Of a stretch of DNA of 10,216 nucleotides, positions 6,778 to 10,216 are shown piece by piece. A program made the position numbers and the translations under genes. The DNA is from an archaeon (GTDB lineage: Archaea > Asgardarchaeota > Hermodarchaeia > Hermodarchaeales > Hermodarchaeaceae): NCBI GenBank assembly GCA_016550405.1, contig JABXGX010000233.1, positions 1-10,216 of the forward strand. The letters are read 5' to 3'. Every line of letters starts with the position of its first letter. The stretch's first letter is position 1. Below the pieces are notes generated by a model. The model saw only the letters and a program-made list of their open reading frames with translations. It had not been told where the DNA came from and searched no databases.

Positions 6778-7263
6778 ATGAAATTAGGCGAAGTTGCTAG
6801 CCACGTTATTACCTTTTTGCGAGAACATCCAGACCAAGAGTATACGGCTAATACGCTTTTGATGCATCTAGGCTTGCCACTCCAAGAAAAACGGAGATTG
6901 TACGATGTTATCGAAGTGCTTTGCTGCGCGGGACTAGTTAGTATTCGGAAAGAAGCTCGTAAACGATACTTCAATTGGAAACCTCAACCCGCTGCCTCTT
7001 TACCTGAAACAACTGATATGGAGCTAACCCCAGATCCACTCTTTCGAGAGGCTGGAACAATCCTTCATCTTCTCCTACATTTAGGTCCTAATGCGTTTCA
7101 GGAATTGAGCAATGATTCAGCTGTTAAGATGTTGGAGCGTGATGTCAAGCGAACCGTGTGGGGTGCAAATGCGGTGAGTGTGGTGAGAGTGTCGCTCCAA
7201 AATAGGCAAGGTCGGGTTTTAAAAGAGACCTTAACTGGAGAAGTGCCAGTAGCAGCATATTAG
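6778..7263 (+). CDS. E2F/DP-like winged-helix DNA-binding protein
   Basis: This 161-residue protein begins with a winged helix of about 68 residues. Its pattern closely follows the E2F/DP DNA-binding domain: LGEVASHVITFLREHPD, then a helix TANTLLMHLGL, then KRRLYDVIEVLCCAGLVSI (38-56), and a wing ending YFNWKP (64-69). The E2F/DP recognition-helix signature RRxYD is intact at 39-43, followed by the VL...GL(I/V) pattern and an aromatic/Trp wing end. Residues 75-161 resemble nothing I recognise: a helical stretch (HLLLHLGPNAFQEL) and a beta-rich tail. No E2F dimerisation, marked-box or transactivation domain is evident. The ATG at 6778 has GAGG 8 nt upstream and was preferred over the in-frame TTG at 6745. 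Its targets are unknown. A generic archaeal winged-helix regulator is the alternative reading. Confidence 0.72.
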   Translation: MKLGEVASHVITFLREHPDQEYTANTLLMHLGLPLQEKRRLYDVIEVLCCAGLVSIRKEARKRYFNWKPQPAASLPETTDMELTPDPLFREAGTILHLLLHLGPNAFQELSNDSAVKMLERDVKRTVWGANAVSVVRVSLQNRQGRVLKETLTGEVPVAAY

Positions 7264-7333
7264 GTGCTTAATTCAGTTATCCAATTGTCATTGGTGCCGG
7301 TCTGAAAAATAGTAGATTCGATAATAAAGTAAT

Positions 7334-7720
7334 TCACTTAGCGAGGTCTTTCTTGACTGCTTCGTAGAAACTAACCTCATCTTCACCACGGCGTTTCACA
7401 GTGATTGTTGGTTCTACACCTTCAAGCTTCCGTTGAACCAGAATGACGCCTTCCTTAGGAATCCGATTAATGAGCTGTCTCCGGAGATAGAGTGCAATGG
7501 CTAAATCCTCAATTCGATTGGCGATGGTAGGCTTGGTTTTCTTCAGCTCTTCCAAATAGGAAACAGCATCAGGGAGAAACAGTGCCTCAACGATTTTTGT
7601 TCGTTCCTTTTCCCGTTCGGCGACTTCATCTTTGATTGCCTCGCGGCGCTCTTGCTCTTTGATTAGCGCCTGTATCTTTCGTTCACGAATGCGTTTTAAC
7701 TCATCAGCATCTTGGGACAT
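7334..7720 (-). CDS. PDCD5-family DNA-binding protein
   Basis: This 128-residue protein belongs to the PDCD5/TFAR19 family, conserved in archaea and eukaryotes. The charged N-terminal helix (ADELKRIRERKIQALIKEQERR, about 5-26) continues into a predicted coiled coil. The core three-helix region LFLPDAVSYLEELKKTKPTIANRIEDLAIALYLRRQL (47-83) and the basic C-terminal ITVKRR match the family layout. Archaeal members are small nucleic-acid-binding proteins; the exact cellular job is uncertain. The ATG at 7720 follows AGGTGG (7731-7726) with 5-nt spacing, so it is preferred over the GTG at 7729. The gene converges on the E2F-like gene (70-bp gap) and diverges from the M28 peptidase gene. Confidence 0.85.
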   Translation of the reverse strand: MSQDADELKRIRERKIQALIKEQERREAIKDEVAEREKERTKIVEALFLPDAVSYLEELKKTKPTIANRIEDLAIALYLRRQLINRIPKEGVILVQRKLEGVEPTITVKRRGEDEVSFYEAVKKDLAK

Positions 7721-7725
7721 GTAAG

Positions 7726-7775
7726 CCACCTAGCGGCAAGCCTGAGGCATCAGTCCAGTACTTTTATAGGTTTCG
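7726..7775 (-). promoter_or_regulatory. BRE/TATA promoter and SD of the PDCD5 gene, possibly bidirectional
   Basis: The minus strand reads CGAAACCTATAAAAG (7775-7761): a BRE-type CGAAA, then a TATA box (7768-7762). Transcription would start near 7739, giving a short leader that holds AGGTGG (7731-7726) just before the ATG. Read on the plus strand the same TTTTATA lies 33 nt before the ATG of the M28 gene at 7802, so it may drive both directions. No separate plus-strand TATA element is evident. Confidence 0.65.
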
Positions 7776-7801
7776 GGTTTTCTGACAATAGTTCTGATTG
7801 T

Positions 7802-8917
7802 ATGCTGGCCCAGAAACTAAATCCGCAGACGAGTCACTTTCGACTTTCTCGAATCGGTTTACTTATCTCGATTTTATTACTAATACTGACATTCTCGTTT
7901 GTCCAAGTTGCTGTTAGTTATTCGATAGTGCAGGAATATGAAAGCAACAGTTCTATATACTCACTTCAAGGCTCTCTAGGTTTTAATGGTACTCGGGCAT
8001 TTGAATATCTTGAGGCTCAATGCGATTTTGGTCCCCGTCCACCTGGATCTGATAATCTAACGGCATGTGGAGATTATATTGTTGCTACGCTTGAGTCTCT
8101 AAATTGGTCAGTTCAGACACAGACCTGGACCTATTTGAACACATCGCTTCGGAACATCATGGCAGGCGAACTAGCATTACCACGTTATGTGCTCTTAGCA
8201 CATTACGATACCCGACCGATTGCTGACTCTGACCCAGATCCATTTAATCGATCACTACCCATTCTTGGGGCAAATGATGGGGGAAGTGGCGTTGCTACTT
8301 TGATGGAGTTAGCCGAAGTTTTACCGAATGAAGCTCAAACTGTTACAATGTTGTTGTTTGTTGATGCTGAAGATTCAGGTAATTACAACGAATGGGATTG
8401 GATTGTTGGGTCAACACACTTTGTTGCTAGTCTTTCTTCTACTCAAAAAGCGAATATTCAGGCAGCGGTTTTATTGGATATGATGGGTGATGCAGATCTT
8501 CAACTCCCGCGAGAGCAGTCGTCTACACCTGCACTTGTAGACTCAATCTGGCAAGTTGCTGCCGATCTCAATTATGATGCTGTTTTCCTGAACTTAGCCG
8601 GTCCTTATGTAATTGATGATCATCGCCCCTTCTTATCCGCGGGAATAGCGGCCGTCGACATCATCGATTTCTCTTACCCTTATTGGCATACACTTGAGGA
8701 TACTCCTGACAAATGCTCTCCCAACTCTCTGGAGACAGTAGGGCGGGTCATCGAAGCCTTCATGGAAGCCCAATTACAGACTCCTACTCCTTTCACCCCG
8801 ACGGGGTTCCCTTTTACTCCAGACCAGCTCTTTCATCTAAGTATGCTTATTCCAATTTTTGGCGGAGTCATTGTTTTGATAGTCTATAAGCTATTTTTTC
8901 ATAAGAAAACTGAATAA
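7802..8917 (+). CDS. M28-family zinc peptidase / glutaminyl-cyclase-like membrane protein
   Basis: This 371-residue protein has an M28 zinc-hydrolase domain between two membrane segments. Residues 18-38 form an N-terminal anchor and 344-363 a C-terminal helix followed by a short basic tail. The catalytic domain shows HYDTRP (134-139), GANDGGSG (156-163, D159), DAEDSG (188-193, E190), LDMMGD (225-230), DDHRPFL (272-278) and YWHTLEDTPDKC (294-305, H296). The DDH and YWHTLEDTPDKCS pattern is typical of the branch that includes glutaminyl-peptide cyclotransferases, so cyclase and aminopeptidase are both possible. NxS/T sequons and a Pro/Thr-rich linker (327-340) place the domain outside the cell. 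The ATG at 7802 is chosen because an upstream in-frame extension would run into the PDCD5 gene. There is no SD; a short or leaderless mRNA is likely. Confidence 0.85.
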   Translation: MLAQKLNPQTSHFRLSRIGLLISILLLILTFSFVQVAVSYSIVQEYESNSSIYSLQGSLGFNGTRAFEYLEAQCDFGPRPPGSDNLTACGDYIVATLESLNWSVQTQTWTYLNTSLRNIMAGELALPRYVLLAHYDTRPIADSDPDPFNRSLPILGANDGGSGVATLMELAEVLPNEAQTVTMLLFVDAEDSGNYNEWDWIVGSTHFVASLSSTQKANIQAAVLLDMMGDADLQLPREQSSTPALVDSIWQVAADLNYDAVFLNLAGPYVIDDHRPFLSAGIAAVDIIDFSYPYWHTLEDTPDKCSPNSLETVGRVIEAFMEAQLQTPTPFTPTGFPFTPDQLFHLSMLIPIFGGVIVLIVYKLFFHKKTE

Positions 8918-8930
8918 ATATTCATTATGT

Positions 8931-8949
8931 CTAGAAAAAGACTTTCTGG
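8931..8949 (+). repeat. Weak hairpin after the M28 peptidase gene
   Basis: CTAGAAA (8931-8937) can pair with TTTCTGG (8943-8949), with one G-U pair and a 5-nt loop, 13 bp after the stop. No T-run follows, so it is not a standard intrinsic terminator. Confidence 0.25.
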
Positions 8950-8971
8950 GTTGAAACCAAACACTTTAAAG

Positions 8972-8980
8972 TTAATATAT
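8972..8980 (+). promoter_or_regulatory. TATA box of alba
   Basis: TTAATATAT at 8972-8980 sits in an A/T-rich stretch with ACTTTAAAG directly upstream. Transcription is expected near 9001-9004, giving a leader of about 95 nt, unusually long compared with the other genes here. Confidence 0.6.
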
Positions 8981-9003
8981 GAGTATCGATTCTCCTCACC
9001 AAG

Positions 9004-9034
9004 TTGCAGGAGGCGCTCCTAATCCCTTCTGCAA
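9004..9034 (+). other. Hairpin at the predicted 5' end of the alba mRNA
   Basis: TTGCAGGAGG (9004-9013) pairs with CCTTCTGCAA (9025-9034) over 10 bp including one G-U pair, leaving an 11-nt loop. An alternative smaller stem, AGGAG (9008-9012) with CTCCT (9016-9020), uses the same bases. The stem begins almost exactly where transcription should start. It contains an SD-like AGGAGG that does not serve any credible gene. It may protect the mRNA 5' end or regulate translation. Confidence 0.45.
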
Positions 9035-9098
9035 TTCGTCAATGGACAACTGGTGAAACCAGCATACAACAAAACCAGAGATGGAGGAAACTCCCAAA

Positions 9099-9545
9099 AT
9101 GTCTAAAGAAACAGAATCTGCTGAGACTAAAAAAACTGAAGAAGCTAAAGCGGAAGAGCCAAAGGCTGAAGAAGAAAAGCCGAAGAAGGCTCCGAAAAAA
9201 GAAGCAAAGGCTAAACCTGAAGCAAAGGCTAAACCTGAAGCAAAGGTGGAAGCCTCCAAATCACGGCGCGATGAAAGTGTCGTGTTCGTTGGCAGTAAGC
9301 CTTTGATGAGTTATATCACTGCCTGTGTTACGCAACTCAACCGGAATCCTGAGGAACTCGTGATCAAGGCTCGGGGTCGAGCAATCAGCCGTGCAGTCGA
9401 TGTGGCTGAAGTGCTCCGAAACCGGTTCATGCCAGATCTCATAGTGCGACAAATCGATATTTCCACTGAACAAGTCAAAACCGCTGAAGGCAACGTAGCA
9501 AACGTTTCAGCAATGGAAATCACCTTGGTTCGCGGAGCTACATAA
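9099..9545 (+). CDS. alba: Alba-family chromatin protein with long charged N-terminal tail
   Basis: Residues 58-146 of this 148-residue protein are a standard Alba domain: [13 protein letters not shown] (61-73), [25 protein letters not shown] (86-110) and the beta hairpin near 117-144. Alba dimers coat DNA and also bind RNA. The lysine equal to acetylated K16 of Sulfolobus Alba appears to be Ser (S66), while the next Lys (K67) is kept. Before the domain lies a tail of about 57 residues made almost only of Lys, Ala, Glu and Pro, absent from the usual 90-100-residue proteins and partly built from a tandem repeat. The tail resembles linker-histone-type disordered tails in composition only. The ATG at 9099 has GGAGG (9083-9087) 11 nt upstream. 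An ATG at 9081 would add six residues but would place this SD within the coding region. Confidence 0.9.
   Translation: MSKETESAETKKTEEAKAEEPKAEEEKPKKAPKKEAKAKPEAKAKPEAKVEASKSRRDESVVFVGSKPLMSYITACVTQLNRNPEELVIKARGRAISRAVDVAEVLRNRFMPDLIVRQIDISTEQVKTAEGNVANVSAMEITLVRGAT
9201..9246 (+). repeat. 18-bp tandem repeat within the Alba tail
   Basis: The unit GAAGCAAAGGCTAAACCT occurs exactly twice (9201-9218 and 9219-9236), followed by the first 10 bases of a third copy (9237-9246). It encodes the repeated peptide EAKAKP. Perfect identity at DNA level suggests recent duplication. Confidence 0.9.
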
Positions 9546-9749
9546 TTCCCCGTTATAACCTCAGAACCACGGACGACGCAAGCAATCACAATTTGCTTGG
9601 CATGCCAATCCGGCAGACGAGAACGCCCTGCTGATTCTTAGCTGCGCGTTCAACTCTCCCTCCTTTTTGCCGGATCCATATAGAGGATATGCTTTTCCCT
9701 CATTGTGAATAAGTTACACTCGCTTTTTTCTCTAATGGGTGGAAAGTAA
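9546..9749. other. Non-coding spacer between alba and the PfkB kinase gene
   Basis: No gene is apparent. A perfect inverted repeat CAAGCAA (9579-9585) and TTGCTTG (9593-9599) with a 7-nt loop lies 34 bp after alba. A T-run at 9663-9667 and another at 9724-9729 could assist termination. CATATAGA at 9677-9684, within the dyad CATAT-AGAGG-ATATG (9677-9691), is a weak TATA candidate for the next gene. GGGTGG (9737-9742) is the probable SD for the ATG at 9750. Confidence 0.4.
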
Positions 9750-10216
9750 ATGGAACATCGTAAGGGAACCTTTGTGCCTACTGTTGTTCAGCTTGTCTCC
9801 ATAGGTGATGCCAATGTGGAATTAGTCTTCTCTCCTTTAGAGAAGATGCCCCGATTTGGTCAAGAAGTCGTTGTTTCTGATCTTCATTTTCGTGCAGCCG
9901 GGTCTGCTGCCAACTTCGCCCTTTGTAGTGCAAGCCTTGGTGTGAAAACTGGCTTCGCTGGAAAGCTTGCCGTTGATTTCTTTGGAGAGGTTGTCCTGAA
10001 GGCGTTTCGCAAGGCTGATGTTGATACTCGGTGTCTACAATTAGTAGAAGATTCCACAACAGGTGTCACTGCGGCAATGATTAGGAAAGATGGGGAGCGG
10101 GGATTCATCACTTATCAAGGAACTATTGCAGAATTAGAAACCAAGGCTCTGGAGCGCTGTTTGCAAACTGACACACCACCTCGCTGGGTCCATCTAGCCG
10201 GTTATCACTTACTTAA
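9750..10216 (+). CDS. PfkB/ribokinase-family sugar kinase, truncated by the window edge
   Basis: The first 155 residues are present and the frame is open to the window edge. After about 14 residues comes the first strand VSIGDANVELV (16-26). The glycine-rich PfkB signature follows as RAAGSAANFALCSASLG (48-64), then the typical GKLAVDFFGEVVLKAFRKADVDT (71-93) and the lid-type strands TGVTAAMIRKDGERGFITY (104-122). These match the N-terminal half of PfkB kinases, which phosphorylate sugars, nucleosides or related alcohols. The catalytic GAGD region lies beyond the edge, so substrate and integrity cannot be judged. The ATG at 9750 follows GGGTGG with 7-nt spacing. Confidence 0.85.
   Translation, partial: MEHRKGTFVPTVVQLVSIGDANVELVFSPLEKMPRFGQEVVVSDLHFRAAGSAANFALCSASLGVKTGFAGKLAVDFFGEVVLKAFRKADVDTRCLQLVEDSTTGVTAAMIRKDGERGFITYQGTIAELETKALERCLQTDTPPRWVHLAGYHLL

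Noticed and set aside
7712..7801. 30-residue N-terminal extension of the M28 peptidase
   Set aside because: It would overlap the PDCD5 gene start and cover its promoter, and it adds no domain; the ATG at 7802 directly precedes the membrane anchor.
9004..9306. Plus-strand open frame starting at TTG 9004 and a minus-strand frame 8996-9259 over the alba tail
   Set aside because: Both are low-complexity shadows (Lys/Arg-Leu runs and Ala-Ser-Phe-Gly runs) of the repetitive alba tail; the Alba frame is the real one.
9630..9670. tRNA-like T-loop TTCAACTC around 9650
   Set aside because: The flanking five bases cannot form a T-stem and no D-arm or acceptor stem is present.
1..10216. Mobile elements, CRISPR arrays, phage or toxin-antitoxin genes
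   Set aside because: No transposase, integrase, terminal repeats, spaced repeats or toxin-like small gene pairs were seen on either strand.

Overview
The window is chromosomal archaeal DNA. The evidence is a PDCD5-family protein (archaea and eukaryotes only), an Alba chromatin protein, a UPF0282-type metallo-beta-lactamase-fold protein, BRE/TATA-type promoters (for example CGAAACCTATAAAAG before the PDCD5 gene), and both Shine-Dalgarno and near-leaderless starts. A gene product with the eukaryotic E2F/DP winged-helix signature raises the possibility of an Asgard-type lineage, but the sequence alone does not settle this. No rRNA, tRNA, CRISPR array, transposase or phage gene was seen.

Left part (1-5318): all three enzymes of bacillithiol synthesis are present in about 4.3 kb. 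bshB (minus) and bshA (plus) diverge from a 113-bp spacer containing nested inverted repeats. bshC (minus) lies further right. Together they would build a low-molecular-weight thiol: BshA joins GlcNAc to malate, BshB deacetylates, and BshC adds cysteine. A UPF0282 metallohydrolase overlaps bshB tail to tail. A small FMN nitroreductase sits between bshA and bshC, 2 bp from the end of bshA. Upstream of bshC, and overlapping it by 26 bp, is a membrane-anchored extracytoplasmic transglutaminase-like protein, so the minus-strand order is transglutaminase-like, bshC, nitroreductase.

Middle (6505-7729): a 273-bp divergent spacer leads to a 161-residue E2F/DP-like winged-helix protein. It is followed by a convergent PDCD5-family gene with a textbook promoter.

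Right part (7730-10216): an M28/glutaminyl-cyclase-like peptidase with a membrane segment at each end diverges from PDCD5 across a TATA element that could serve both directions. Next comes alba, whose product has a long Lys/Ala/Glu/Pro-rich N-terminal tail and whose mRNA leader is predicted to begin with a 10-bp hairpin. The window ends inside a PfkB-family sugar kinase gene.

The most interesting points are a clustered bacillithiol pathway in an archaeon, the E2F/DP-like regulator, the zinc-ribbon-like cysteines inside BshC, and the unusual tail and 5' leader hairpin of alba.
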